Source: Mrakia gelida
Taxonomy: Eukaryota; Basidiomycota; Tremellomycetes; Cystofilobasidiales; Mrakiaceae
Assembly: GCA_024345305.1 (NCBI GenBank)
Contig: BRON01000002.1
Coordinates: 1,116,001 to 1,180,000, forward strand
DNA: 64,000 bases
Direction: 5' to 3'
A program made the position numbers and the translations under genes. The notes under the pieces were generated by a model that worked only from the letters and a program-made list of their open reading frames with translations, did not search any database and was not told where the DNA came from. Positions 1-12,038 of this stretch are shown here, in pieces (position 1 is the stretch's first letter; each line of letters starts with the position of its first letter).

Positions 1-3000
1 GAAGGGCTGGGACGACTCACTGCACTATGAACATATCCTTATAGGGAACCTGATGATAGGATGGATGGTCAGAGACTTCATTCGAGGGCGACGGGGGAGA
101 TCAGCACTCGCCTTCAGGTACAGAGCGATTCTGGAGTCGGACGCGAGACGAGGCGAGGGGAAAAAGCAGTCAGTAGATGAGTACGAGAGCGACGCCACTC
201 AGATCTCAAGCTTGAATAGGTAGAACTTACTTGAGGTCGGCAGTCAAGGAGAGGGCTTGGTTGGAACACATGTCTGTTGAAAAGAAGGGCGAAGACGGTG
301 TCAGCGAAGCGTGCCTCGGAGGTCGACGTCAATTCGTCGAGAGCCCGAGGAGTTCGGAGCTCTACTGACATCCGAAGCACTTGAAGAACACGTTTCCTGA
401 TTAGTGGGACCAGGAGGGAAAAGGGGAGGGCTCAGATCAGCGAAACGAGATCAACATCGATCCTTTTGGTTTGAACTCACCTATCGGTCTCCCTGGCTGC
501 AAAAACCCGTGCACGAACTCGGTGATGACGTTCAGACCAACGGTAGTACCTGAGATGGCGGCGACGATGCCGATGGGGACGACGAAGAGCTTGAAGGGCA
601 GGGAATGTGAGAGTGTCAGCGAAACGAGACGCGTGCTCGACTTCGACGTCGAGGCTGATCGAGGACTCACCACTGCGATGAAGAGCGAGAGCAGAAGCGA
701 CCATAGCGGTGTCTGCGAGGAAGCAAAGAGGAAGACGATCAGGTTTTGGTATTTTGAGCTCCGAAGCTGCGACGTGGAGGAGGGGCCGAACCTGAAGAGC
801 GGGAGTGAAGAGAACGAGAGCTGCCGATGCTACGAGGTTGACAACGAACATAGCGATGTACCAGCTGCGAGGAACTTCTCCGCTGAGCGTTCGAAACGAC
901 GGAGGCAGGGAGTCAGCATCGGTTTGAGAAGTGTCAGAAGAGCTGCGAAAGGACGAAGTCGACTCACTAAACTCGCATCAATCGATTGTGCACGTCCTCT
1001 CCCTCTCCCGAGTTTCTTTTGAAGAACGCGTTCCTGATGTCCGTTCCGTGAAAGAGGTAGACGTGGGTGACCACAGAGGTCAAGGAAGCGAACGAAAGTG
1101 CGTATGTGATGGCAAAGTAGGGTGTGAGGAGGAGAGGACCAGCCGTCTCGAAGGCCGTTTCGTTGAGGGTGAGCGACGGGGTGAGAACGGCGTCGACGTC
1201 GAAGCTGGATGAAAAGAGAAGGGAATAAGTGGCTGAGTAGTGAGAAAGAGAGGATGAGCGAGCAATCTAATCACCGAGTGAAGTTTGATGAGAACAGCCC
1301 AGCGCCAACAGCAGTAGGGAAAGATCGAGCGTCCCAGACGTTTCCGAAGTAGATCAAAGGAGTGATGATCCAGACCATGACGATCAAGCCAGCGAAGTAG
1401 TTCTTGAGGGCCCACCAGGGAGTGTAGAGCTGAGAGGAAGAGGCGAGGGATAAGGAGGTCAGTCGGGTTGAGCTCTGCAAGTCGCGTCGAGGGAGCGAGC
1501 GAGCAGACTCTCACCAATCCTGAACTCCCCACCGCGCCCCAGTCGAAACTGAAGTCAAGGAACCCGAGACCTTCGTAGCCTGATCCGATGGTGCTGAGAA
1601 CAGCAGGGGTTGGGTTGGTCATGAGGCAGAGAAGAGGGAGGGAGGTGAGCGAAGGAAAGATGAAACCGGGCAGGAACTGGAGAACAAGACCGGTCAGCTT
1701 GGATCGCCTGAGAAAAGAGGGAGTCGCTTGACGGACCTGGTAGATGAAGCATAACGAGAAGGCGATAAGGAAGAAGCGAAGACGAGCTGCTGTGAGAGTT
1801 GAGGCCTTGGTATGAAGGACGTGGTAGAGCGTGACGACGACGAGGGACGACGGCCAGTCTACGGGAGTCGAGGAACGTCAGTTTACGCGTCCGAGAAACT
1901 GTAAAGGGAGGAAAGAGACTCACACATGCTCGCAGGCTTGACGAGAAGGTCCTGGAGCATTCCTGATAGCGAGAAACCGATCAACTGAGTCGTCAAAAGT
2001 AGAGTGACTCCAGCGATTGCTCCCAATTCGGTCTTGTAGTAGAGCGAGAGGATGGCGAGGATGTCCGATGCATAAGCAGCTGATCCCCCTGATGAGGCGA
2101 AGACACCGACGAGGAGGTGTTCTGAACGGTCGACGCGTCGAACGAAGCAGAGGTCAGCTCTTCCCGTCGATGTGATCCCAAACACTGGGGAAAGAGCGTG
2201 AGAGCATACCCTTGATCGAGAACGGTCCAGGATTGAGCTCTCCGAGGAACCTGATGCGACGATTTGGGAGTATGCGAGCCATGAGGTTGCCGAGAGGGTA
2301 GGTTGCTGAAGGGGAGAAGGCAACGTCGTCGGGAGGTCAGAGAGAGAGATAAAGCGCGTGGGAACATCGAAGAGACTCACATAAGATGACGAAGAAGCTG
2401 GAGAAGGAAGGCGGGTTGGATTTGAAGAAGAAGAGCTGACTGAGGGAGAGGGGAAGAAGCGACGAGGTCGGTTTCAGCCCTGGTTCGTCGAACCCGACGT
2501 AGAACAAAGAGAAGGATGGCTCACCTAGTCGACGCTCCGATAACGCAGAAGAGAGATCCCAGAACCACGACTCTGAAGGTCAAGGTAGGAAGGGAGGGAT
2601 CGTCTGTTGTAGGAACGGCCTGAGCGAGAGGGGAGGAGAGGAACGAGGAGGAGGAGTCGGTCAAGTCAGTTAACGCGGCAGAGATGAAGCTCCAGAGATG
2701 ATTCTGATCCCATCCTGACCCTTCCCCGATACCGTGAGCTTCCAGTGGTATAAAATCACATAGAAACGTCCTGTTCCAGCTTGTCCTCCCCTCGAGCAAC
2801 GATCTCCTCCCCTTTGGTCCGAACTCAACATCAACCCTTCGTCCTTCCCTCTGCCCCCCTCCCTGGTCTCTCCCTAGGTTGCTCACCTTCCTGACCATGG
2901 ACTCTACACTTCCATCATCCTCGTCGTCCTCCTCCATCTTCTCGAGATCTCTCCTCAAGCTCTTGAGCCCATCCTCGTCGTCGTCGTCGTCGTCTTCGCT

Positions 3001-3135
3001 GTCCGAGAGCTCTGTCCTCGAGAGCATCCGCGCTCGTTCATCCTCCTCGTCCTCGTCGTTTCCTCGACTACTTGTGGATCTGATGGGTCTAGAGGATGTT
3101 GAAGCGAGGTTGTCGAGCTCCACAGAAGCAACCAT
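1..3135 (-). CDS. OPT-family oligopeptide transporter (3' end beyond window)
   Basis: Proton-coupled oligopeptide transporter of the plasma membrane or an internal membrane. The ATG at 3135 opens an N-terminal tail of about 90 residues that is very acidic and Ser-rich (run of Asp/Glu near 2970-3000). Downstream exons carry the OPT hallmarks: TTDDPSLPTLTFRVVVLG, then TTQLIGFSLSGMLQDLL, a TPWWALKNYFAG segment, and near the C-terminus NVITEFVHGFLQPGRPIGE followed by ALSLTADLK. Many hydrophobic membrane segments lie between. The gene has many short introns. It is cut by the left edge: the last visible exon reads VPYKDMFIVQ, the family's (I/V)PPRxMF region, so the final membrane helices are missing. 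Around 111-139 a 19-nt exon with a GC donor does not keep frame cleanly (see findings). The family assignment is firm; the substrate (peptide, glutathione or metal complex) cannot be told. Confidence 0.9.
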
Positions 3136-3251
3136 GCGAAAAAGTCCAAGTCGTCGTTGGGGGAAGCTGCGAGCTGGACAACCCAAAACGAAGGTGAGCT
3201 CGAATCGAAGCGTTCTTCCTTCCCTTCCTTCCCCCACAACGACCTCCCAGA

Positions 3252-4404
3252 ATGACTTCTCCGAAGAAGGATCTTCTTGTCTCGTTTGCTCCTTCCCTTC
3301 TCCCCGATCTCCCTTTGGAGTTAGAACACCACATCCTCAAGTTCTGCGACCCTCCAACGCTGGCTGTAACGTCGAGGGTGTCCCTCGCGTTCCTCGAGCT
3401 CTCGATCCCTCTCCTCCACGAGAAGATCGCCATCAAAGGATATGATCAGCTGGAGAAGTTCTGTGTCTATCGGGTGAGCTTTTCGTTGCTTCCATGGCGA
3501 TGATTGGGCGCAGACGAGGGACGATGAGGCGATCAAGAAGGAGTGGAGCTCAAGCTCACCGCCGTTCTCCTCGACCTGACCTCCTTTATACCAGCATCCC
3601 TCCGAATTCGACAACCAAGTCTCCTCCCTCCTCGACCTCGACCGTCGTCCCATCCACTCCTTCACCTTCCTCGCTCTCGACTCCGACCAGGACGTCCAAA
3701 GAACCTTCTCCCTCAACCGATTCCAAACCTGGCGATCCCTCCGCGTTCAACATCTCGACATCCAAGTTGCTCCGGACGTAGTAGGTCGCATCGCTCTCCT
3801 CGATCTCCACGGAAGGGTCTACAGTCGAGTCCTACTCGCAAGGAACATCTTCCCTCTCTTCGACCCTCACCACGTCTCCATCTCCGGACTCCCTCCTGCC
3901 CGTCCTCCTCCTCCTCAGTCCCGCCGACGACGCGACACTCGAGGGCGAGCAGAAGGAGATGGTCCTCTAGCCTACCTCAACCTGGACCGTTCCGCCTCCT
4001 GGCTCAACCTCCGATCCATCTCCTTCAACTCCTCCTCAGGTCCCTTCGAACCCCTCACGAAATCCCAGTTCGCCAGAGCTCCCCATCGTCGTCCGTTCAG
4101 GGTCGGATTCGATTCCTCCACTCGATGGCCGGTCCAGAAGCCTGCGTTGATCCATCAGCACGATGTGGTCGCGAGCAACATGGAGGAGTTGACGGGAGGG
4201 ACGAAGGATAAAGAGAGGGAGGATGAGAACTCGTTGCTTGCTTCGAGGTTGGTGGAGAGGGTTGTGGTGAAGGTGAAAGGGGAGGAGCAGAAGAAGTATT
4301 TGTTGGAGTGGATGAGGGAGTTCTGGGATTTGGATGGGGTTGTTGGGGAGGAGAGGGAGAGGAGGGGAGGGAAGATTAGGTGGGAGATCGTCGGGAACGA
4401 GTGA
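3252..4404 (+). CDS. F-box-like protein, paralogue A
   Basis: Predicted 343-residue protein from two exons (3252-3473 and 3595-4404) with one phase-0 intron of 121 nt. Residues about 18-60 form an F-box-like motif (LPLELEHHILKFC, then DPPTLAVTSRVS and PLLHEKI), the segment that in F-box proteins binds Skp1 and recruits targets to an SCF ubiquitin ligase. No WD40 or canonical LRR is visible in the C-terminal part, so the substrate-binding region is of unknown type. A clear paralogue lies in inverted orientation at 32973-34066: same exon 1 length (222 nt), same intron phase, and alignable C-terminal blocks such as NIFPLFDPHHVSISG and ASNMEEL. The start was chosen because it gives the MTSP N-terminus shared with the paralogue. 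It is transcribed divergently from the OPT transporter, with only about 116 bp between the starts. F-box assignment is by motif; Skp1 binding is inference. Confidence 0.75.
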
Positions 4405-5124
4405 GGTTCGTTCGTCGTCTCAGAGTCTGACACGGTTTGATCTTTCGAACTTTTACTGATAGGGTTTGTTGCTTGGGTCGTTCTCGCTCTCGTCAGTGAA
4501 ATCCTAATACTCGCCTTTGCCTCGTCCTTTGTTCAATCTTGCGTCGTCTCGACGCGTCGTTTCGACTGTACGCTCTTTTCTTCTTCGCGCGACCTCCAAG
4601 GAACGTGAGTCTCCCTCTTCTCCGAAGTTCGGTTATAGCCTCCTCAGCTGGGTTGCCGCATTGAACGCTGATATATATCCATTTTCCCTCCTTGAGCAGA
4701 TCTCAAAAACCATCCGCCGCGTCGCCTCGACGTCAACCTCCTCTCGCTGCTACCTTCGCTACTTCTTTCGCCGTCGGACCACCTCAATATCATGACCACT
4801 GGTTATATCTTTCCTCGAGACTGTCCAGCAGTGACGTGAAGCTGAAGGGCTGCGAGGTTTGAGCGAACGTCGACGCAGAGCCAAACGAGGAGGAGTCGAA
4901 AAGGCGGGCCGCTCCAGATTTTCCTTCGTCTGACAACACTTCGCGATCGATTTCCCCTGCTCAAAGTCCTCCCAATTTCTCAGTTTCCAAGCAAGCGAGA
5001 AAAGGTGACATGTTTTCCCTTCCCTGCGGGAAGGAGGAAGGAACGGGCAAGCTCGCGCTCGCTCGCTCGCTTCGATCTCCCTCCCATCTCCCACCTTCCC
5101 TTCCCTCCCTCTCCTTCCCTCACG
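4405..5124. other. Intergenic region with a probable VPS5 leader intron
   Basis: No convincing protein gene. On the plus strand, 4605-4699 has every mark of a 95-nt intron (GTGAGT donor, CGCTGAT branch point, GAGCAG acceptor). It lies upstream of the VPS5 start and probably sits in a spliced 5' leader of that gene. The first part of the region is the 3' flank of the F-box-like gene. Confidence 0.4.
4605..4699 (+). other. Putative 5'-UTR intron
   Basis: Donor GTGAGT at 4605, branch-like CTGAT, pyrimidine-rich tract and GAGCAG ending at 4699. No coding frame on either side resembles a protein. The nearest downstream start on this strand is VPS5 at 5125, so a leader intron of that gene is the simplest reading. 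Confidence 0.45.
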
Positions 5125-8100
5125 ATGTTCGGCGGCGACGACGACGACAACCCTTTCGCCAACGCCATCTCCCCCTTCGGTTCCTCATCCGTCTACACCC
5201 CTTCCGCGTCCTTCTCCCCTACTCAACCTACGTTCGGTTCCTCTTCCCCTCCTCGACAGCTCACGGATCCCTTCGCTGCTCCTCCTCCTTCCCTCTCCCA
5301 ATCCTCCTTCCAAGCCACCCCTCGAGACGAGTACGGATTTGCAGACGAACACCCTTACGGAGCTCCCTTGGATGCTCCCATTCTGTCCCCGAAGGAGGAT
5401 CGCCCCAGTCCGTATGTGGCTGCGATAGAGAAGGTCCAGAGGGAGGAGGACGAGCACAACGATCAGGACGAGGGAGGAAGTGGATTCGGGTCGACGTCGT
5501 TCAACAACAACAACATCAGCTCCTACCATACTCAGCATCAGGATGCGCCTTCTTCCCCTACGACGACGTCTGGCTTTGGAGGAGGAGGAGGAGGAATGGA
5601 AGGGTTCGAGGCTGCTTCCTCGTCGACGTTCGGTGTTCCGTCCTACTCCCAACCTCCCATCGTAGACCTTCACGCCGTAGAGGAGGAACTCGTCGTCTCC
5701 CAGCAGCCACCACTAGGAGGAAAAAGGACATCGGCAGGAGGGTTCAATCCTCTGTTGGGTTTGCTGGGGGAGACGGAGGAGGAGAAGATGAAGAGCGCTT
5801 TCAAGCCGAGCGTCAGGACGACGCCTGTCAAGAAGAAGGTCGTCGTCGTCGTCGTCGCACCAACGAAGAAGAAGGACACCACGACCACGACCAAGAAGGA
5901 GGAGATCAAGCCTTTGGTTCTCGACAAGAAGGAGGAGAAGGAGGAGATCATCGCACCAGAACCCGTCGCTGCTCCTCCGAGCTCAAAGAAGGAAGACGAG
6001 CTCGACGTCGACGTCGTTCCCACTCCTCCTCCTCGTCCAACTACTCCCCCTCCTCCTCCAGCAGCACTCGAAGACTCCACAACCCCCACTCCCCTTGCCT
6101 CCCCACAACCTCAGCAACTACCCATCATCAACCTCGAAACTCCCTCCTCCCCACCACAACCCTCCCACTCGCCTCACTCCCCATCCTCAACTCCCCTCCC
6201 CGTCTCAACCCCTTCCTCTCCTCCTCCACCTCCTCCCGCTCCCCAACCAGTCGACGGCTCCACCCCCTCCTCGCCAACACCCAACCACAGCTCCACCCCT
6301 TCGCTCTTCACCGAATCCACCTCCTCAGACACCCTCCCTCCCACGCCGCACGTAGGTCGAGTCGTCGTCAGTCCACTCGAAACACCCACCCAGGAGTTCG
6401 ACAGGTCGTTCGCTAGCCTCGCTCTCGGAGGGTCGTCTTCGGGCGGGTGGGGAGGAGAGGAGCAGGATACACAGACGATTGTTTCGTCGAGTATGATTGG
6501 AGGAGGATCGAGCAGTGGGTGGGGAGGAGATGCTGGAGGAGGATGGGGAGCGGTTGGGCCGGAGGCGTCGAGTTTGGGAGAACAGCAGCAGGAGGTGGAT
6601 GACGAGGAGGAAGAGGAGGATAATAGGGTGAGTGTGCTCTGAACCTTTAGCTGTGTTCTGTTGGGGAAGGCTGAAGGAGTGGTTCGCTGACTTGGGTTTG
6701 GGTGCGAACGAACCAGCCCCTGCAAGCTCGAGTGGATCGAGCGAGGTCGAACTCACCTCCTCCTCCTCCAACCCAGGCGATGGCTATCGAAGGGGAGAAG
6801 GCTGCGAATAAGATGTTCGAGATTCATGTTGGGGATCCGACGAAGGTTGGGTTGGCTGCTACTGCTCAGTGAGTTGGATCGCTTGAATGAAGGAGGGATC
6901 GAGAACGACGCGCGACGAACGAGAGAGAGAGCTGAGTTCTTCTTCGCGTCTTCCTTCCTTTGCAGCATCGTCTACACCGTTACTACTCGAGTGAGTCCCA
7001 CCCTCCCTACCAACCCTCTATCTTCGAGTCTGCCTATCTCTCGCGAGCTCGTCGTTCTGACTCCTCACCTCGTTTCCGCTTCGCCAGACCACCTCCCAAT
7101 CCGCCTTCTCTCGTCAAGACGTCTCCGTCCTCCGTCGGTTCTCAGACTTCCTCTGGCTGTTCACCATCCTTCAAACTAACAACCCTGGAGTCATCGTTCC
7201 TCCCGTGCCGGACAAACATCCGTTCGGTGCGTACTTCTTCTCTTCGAGTGACAGCACCTTCGCTCCTTCCGTGCGTGGTTTCTTCGGGCTTTTTCTCTTT
7301 CGCGGTTTCGATTTCGATCGACTCTCGCTGATCTTCGTATCTCGCTTCCCCTCGCAGGCCGATTCGCCGAGGACTTCGTCGAAACGAGAAGGAACGCTCT
7401 CGAGCAGTGCTTGCAGAAGATGGCGAACCACCCCGTCCTTCAGCTCGATCCGGATCTGAGGTTGTTCTTGGAGAGTGATACGTTGTCCATGGAGGTGAGT
7501 ATCTCGTTCCCAGTTTGTCTTCTCTTCGAACGAGAACTGACCTCGAGTCTCGCTCGTTCGACAGATGAAGAACCGGAAAGCCGAAGTCGCGTCGGAACAG
7601 AAAGGTTACCTCGCTTCGCTTACCAGCACGCTTTCGGGACCCAAGTACTACGAGAGGGATGAGGTCAGTTACGCCTTCGTTTCCGTCTTCTCGAAGGGGA
7701 AGAGAAGAGAAGAACTGACAACGCGTCTCGTCTTCGTTTTCGACGTCTGCAGTGGTTCGACCAAAAGAAGCTCGTCCTTGATACGCTCGAGTCTCAGCTC
7801 AAGATCCTCGTCAAGTCCATCGAGCTCGTTTCGAAGCAGCGACTCGGTGAGTTTCGTTCCTCTCGTTTATCTGCTCGAGGTCGAAACTGACGGACACGTT
7901 CCCTCGTTCGTTTCGTTCGGCTCAACAGACCTCGCCGTCGCAACTTCCGACTTCGCCGAAGCCATCGCCAGCTTGGCCGCCTCGGATCTCAGCAAACAGC
8001 TCTCGCACGCTCTGGAACGACTTGCAGATATTGGGAGACGATCGAGGGACGTTCACGAGGATAACGCGAAGGGAGATGTCAGGACTTTCATGAGCACGGG

Positions 8101-8999
8101 TGAGTCTCGTCGTTTTCGTTCGCTCGCCCTTTCTTCCTTTCACCATCTTATTTATCCTTCGCCTTCTTTTCTTCCAGCCGACGAGTACATCCGTCTCATC
8201 GCTTCGGTTCGAGTGCGTTCAAACGACCCTCTTCTCACGCTCCTCGAACGCGTCGTCTGATTCTTCCTCTCCCCTCCTCCTCCGTTTCTCCCAGCTCGCC
8301 TTCTCCTCAAGAGTCAAAACCTACCTCTCCTGGCAGTCCCTCGAAGCCGAATCTCGTCGTCTTCGAACCAACCTCGAGAAGGCTCGGAAGGCCGGCAAGG
8401 TCCCTCAGGAAAGGGTTGGGATGGAGATTCAGATCGTTGCTGAGGTGAGTCCGACTCGACGTTCCTCTCTTCGATTCTTCGTCTATCCGGACCACCACTG
8501 ACTGGAATCTCATCGTGTCTGATCGTTCCGCAGGCCGAACGTCGCTCCAAAGAAGCTCAAGCAGAGTACGAGTCCGTCTCGAGACTGGTCAAGAACGAGT
8601 TCGTCAGGTTCGAGACCGAGCGAGTCGAGGATTTCAAGACTGCGCTGGAAAAGTTCCTGGAAGGGATGATTAAGAAGCAGAAGATTGTGAGCATACAAAC
8701 CTCTTTTTGCTCTCTGCGCGAACCCTAGTTCCGTGTCGTCCCTTCGTTCGTGCTTCGTTCTGACCCCTCCCCCCCCCCCCCCCCCGCCCTCCCTTCAGCT
8801 CATCGCCGCCTTCGAAGACTACCACCGAGACCTCCTCAAGCTCGTTCAACAGAACCCTACGGGAAGACAAGCTCCTCCGTCGCCTCTGCCTCCAGCTCAG
8901 GAGGAGGAAGCGTCGTCGGTTTCGGAAACGGCGTCGTCTTCGTTCGTGAACGGAGGAGGAGGAGGGGGGCCGCCGGTGGATGAGAACGCTTGGGCTTAA
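5125..8999 (+). CDS. VPS5: Sorting nexin Vps5 (retromer PX-BAR subunit)
   Basis: Membrane-bending PX-BAR subunit of the retromer coat, which returns cargo from endosomes to the trans-Golgi. The ATG at 5125 (MFGGDDDDNPFA) begins a 1503-nt first exon encoding a long disordered Ser/Pro/Gly-rich region. Eleven short introns follow. The PX domain starts with MFEIHVGDPTKVG and contains the phosphoinositide-site RRFSDF and the proline stretch IVPPVPDKHPF, then LEQCLQKMANHPVLQLDP. The rest is helical and BAR-like (SKQRLDLAVATSDFAEAI, LAFSSRVKTYLSWQ, RSKEAQAEYESV, LEKFLEGMIKKQK). The last intron contains a 17-nt C run as its polypyrimidine tract. Stop at 8997-8999; it converges on MPE1. A Snx1/2-type role is inferred from PX-BAR order and family resemblance. 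The N-terminal region is longer than in many homologues but fits fungal Vps5. Confidence 0.92.
8769..8785 (+). repeat. Oligo-C tract (17 C) in the last VPS5 intron
   Basis: Run of 17 C between the CTGACC branch point and the CTTCAG acceptor, serving as the polypyrimidine tract. Confidence 0.8.
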
Positions 9000-9350
9000 G
9001 GTGCAGTTAGTCTTAGTGTAGTAAAGTGGCCGTCGACGATCTTAATAACGTGCTAAGTTGGCGAAACGCGAGGAGCGAGCGAGAGGGAAGGATTGAGAGC
9101 GAGGAGAGGAGAGGAAAGCAAGAGAGAAGAGAACATGCATCGTGAGAGGTCGTAGACTAGTTGGGTAGCAAAACACAGGTAGAGAGGGAAATATAGGTGG
9201 AGAGAGAGGTGTGGGTTGGGGAAGGGGAAGAAGATGCGAAGCGAGTGAGGAGAAGGGATGGAACGGGTCGAACGAAATGAACGAAACAAGTTAAGTTAGA
9301 GGCACGAGCAACCGAAACCAAAGCAAGGCTAGAATACCCCTCCTCCTCCT
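9000..9350. other. Intergenic region between two convergent genes
   Basis: This holds the 3' flanks of VPS5 (plus) and MPE1 (minus). The sequence is purine-rich on the plus strand with no supported coding frame. I see no other element. Confidence 0.5.
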
Positions 9351-12038
9351 TTAGAACCTCTGCTGCTTGTTCGACCCAGGCGCATCCGAAGGCGCCGCCG
9401 GAGCCTCCCTCTTCAACCCTCTCCTCCTCCCGTTCACAAGCAGTCTCTCGTTCGCCTGCTGCTCCGCCGTCAGGACGGGTCGAGCGTTCGACATCGCTGG
9501 GGACCGTCCGTTTCCGTTTCCGAACTGCTGCTGCTGTTGAGGGTTGAACTGCTGCTGTTGCTGCTGGCCGCCGAACGGTTGCTGTTGTTGTTGACCGAAT
9601 CCTCCCAGACCCATCATCATTCCCGCGTTGAGCGCGATGGCGAGTTGCTGCTGAAGGTTCTGGAGGTTGTGCGTGAGTTGCATTCGAGCGGGAGGGGCTG
9701 CAAAGGAAAGGGAAAGGAAGAGGACGCGTCAGAACGAGACGAATCGTGAAGAAAAAAGAGACAGACGCAACGAGAGACGCGGCCGAGCAACTAACGCAGT
9801 TGAGGGTTCGAAAGCATCATCATGTTCTGTTGAATCGAGTTCTGGATAGCCTGGGGATCTCCGTAGGTCTGGATATGATGCTGGTAGAGCGCTTCTTGCT
9901 GCTGTTGCTGAGCGAGAGCGGCGGCGGCGTCGGCTGCTGGACCTGTGGGGATCTTGGGTGCTGGAGGTGGGGAGGGTTCTTTGGGTTCTTCGGGGATGGA
10001 GGGCTGAGACGAGGATTGGAAGAGGGAGAGAAGGAAAAAGGAGGATGGGAGGGGGAAGGGAACGGAACGGAAAAGAACGAAAGAGGTCAGCGAAACGCGT
10101 CCTCGACCTCTCTTCTTCCCTCTCCTGTTTCGAAACAGATTGATCTGAACGTACCTTCCCCTCCCCTTCCTCCTCAAACTTCCTCCTCTCAATCTCCTCC
10201 CCAATAAACCTCTCCACCCTCGTTCTCATCTCCCCATTCTCCACCAACCGATCCAACGAGCCAATCTTCTCGTCGCACTTGGGACAGACGAAGTCGTGTT
10301 CGAGCAGATGAGCCTGGATGCACTCCTCGCAGTAGTTGGTCTGGCAGCACGGGGTCTGAACGGCCTGGGTGAAGAGTTTGGTGCAGAGAGGGCAGGCGAG
10401 GGTAGGGTCGGAAGGAGGGGTTTCTCGAACTTCGGATTCGGTGACGATCTTGGGTTTGGCGCGTTGTTTCTCCCAGGCGGCGCTGTGGACGAGAACAAGG
10501 GCGAGGAGGTGGAGGTGGGAAGGAGGGAAGGGAAGAGAGGTCGGTCATCAGTCGAGGGTTCAGAATCAAAGAGAGGACGCGAGACGAGACGACTCACGAA
10601 TCAGGCTCAGCAACGACGAACCCTCCCTCGGGAGTGATCATGATTCCTCCTGCTGCTCCCTCAGCGGCGCTCGCATCGACGGTCTTGAGGAAACTTCGAG
10701 GGATACCGGTCGTACGCTTGAAGCGAGGTCGGTTGTCGAACTCCTTGTCGTCGTTCGTAGGGCAGTTCTGGATCCAATGTCCTGGAGGAGAACGAAAGTC
10801 GCGACGCGTCAGTTTTCCGCGAGCTTTCATTAAACAAACGAGAGTGGGAGAAGAGACGAGTGAGAAAGTTTTACCTCGTTGTCCACATCGGTAGCAAATG
10901 TAGCCAGGAGGGAGAGGCTTGTCCGAGACGTAAGGTTCGACGGCAGCTTGGTATCCTCCTCGACCGGACGACGATGCTCCAGCGGTGGCTCCTCCTCGAG
11001 CTCCTCCTCGGCCTCCTCGACTGCTGAAGATCGGCGTGGCACTGGAACGAAAGTAAGAGGGGGGCTCGAGTCAGTCCGAGCACGAGAAGAAGCGAAGAAG
11101 AGATTAAGGAAGGAGGTCAAAGACGCACTGCGACATCGTCTCCTTCGTTTCGGACCAGTAGTCATTCTGAGCTTTGAACATGGCTTCGATCTTGGCGGTC
11201 TCCTCGTCTCCTCCTACAGCAGATGGTCCAGCGACGGGAGTAGGAGCCTACCGAGCGAAGAAGACGCGAATAAAAACGAGGGAGGGGGAGGACGCGAGAT
11301 CAGTATGCGAGAAAGACGCGACGGCCAACCGTCGACGAGACGATGACTCTCCTCCCCCCCTCCTTTCACTGCTCGGACCTCGAGGCGCGAGAGAGATGAA
11401 CATGGAACTCACTTCTTCCTTCGCATCAAATCTCTTCTGCATATGCACCCCGGTGTTGAACCCCGTCGACCTCTGCCCTCCAAACCCCCCAGCCCCCTTC
11501 GCTCCTCCTCCAGCTCCTCCCTTCGCAGCAGCAGCAGCCCTCGAGCCATCGTTCACTCCAGCAACGTAGATAGCAGCTGTTCCCTTCCCAGGTCGAGCAG
11601 GAGGGAGACGACGAGCGATCACCGACGTCGAACGAGGAATCACAAACGAGTCGTCTTTGTACTCTGCGAGGACGAACGCGCAACAAAACGAAGTGGGAGG
11701 GAAGGGAAGTTCAGCGCGGGAGAGCAACCAGACCTGGAATGGTAGAAGACCAGGGTCGTGACTCACCTTCCTCATTCCCAGCAGGATCGAAGAGACCGAG
11801 ATCAAAATCCTTCCCTTCTCCCATGTGGTTGGCGAGGATGATCTCCTTCTTGAGCTCGAAGACAGAGATCCCCGTTCCATCGATGGGGAGACGGGATTCC
11901 GTCTTTTGGGATTTGAACTTGTAGAAGATACACCTTGAAGATCGCGCAAGGACGAGAGTTGGGTCAGAGGAGGGAGGGCTGGGGAAGGTTGGAGGGCTGA
12001 GGGGAGGGAGGGAAGGAGAAAACGCGAGCTCACGACAT
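9351..12038 (-). CDS. MPE1: Mpe1/RBBP6-type cleavage and polyadenylation factor subunit
   Basis: Subunit of the nuclear pre-mRNA 3'-end cleavage and polyadenylation factor. Domain order is diagnostic: an N-terminal DWNN ubiquitin-like domain (CIFYKFKSQK, IDGTGISVFELKKEII, GKDFDLGLFDP), a Gly-rich linker, a CCHC zinc knuckle (CYRCGQRGHWIQNC) with the family sequence RPRFKRTTGIPRSFL, then a RING/U-box (CPLCTKLFTQAVQTPCC, YCEECIQAHL, CPKC). The C-terminal tail is Gln-rich, with three poly-Gln stretches between about 9500 and 9610, and ends at TAA 9351-9353. The start is inferred from splicing: ATG at 12038 begins a coding exon of only five bases (ATGTC) before a GTGAGC donor, and joining it to the next exon gives MSCIFYKFKSQ. 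In yeast and human the homologues bind RNA and can have E3 activity; activity here is inference. Confidence 0.92.

Noticed and set aside
4517..4795. Small plus-strand gene upstream of VPS5
   Set aside because: The frame begins at TTG, not ATG, and runs through an evident intron; better explained as a spliced 5' leader.
5010..6416. Long overlapping frame (468 codons) inside VPS5 exon 1
   Set aside because: Shadow of the low-complexity Ser/Pro coding frame; Arg-rich out-of-frame translation with no family resemblance.
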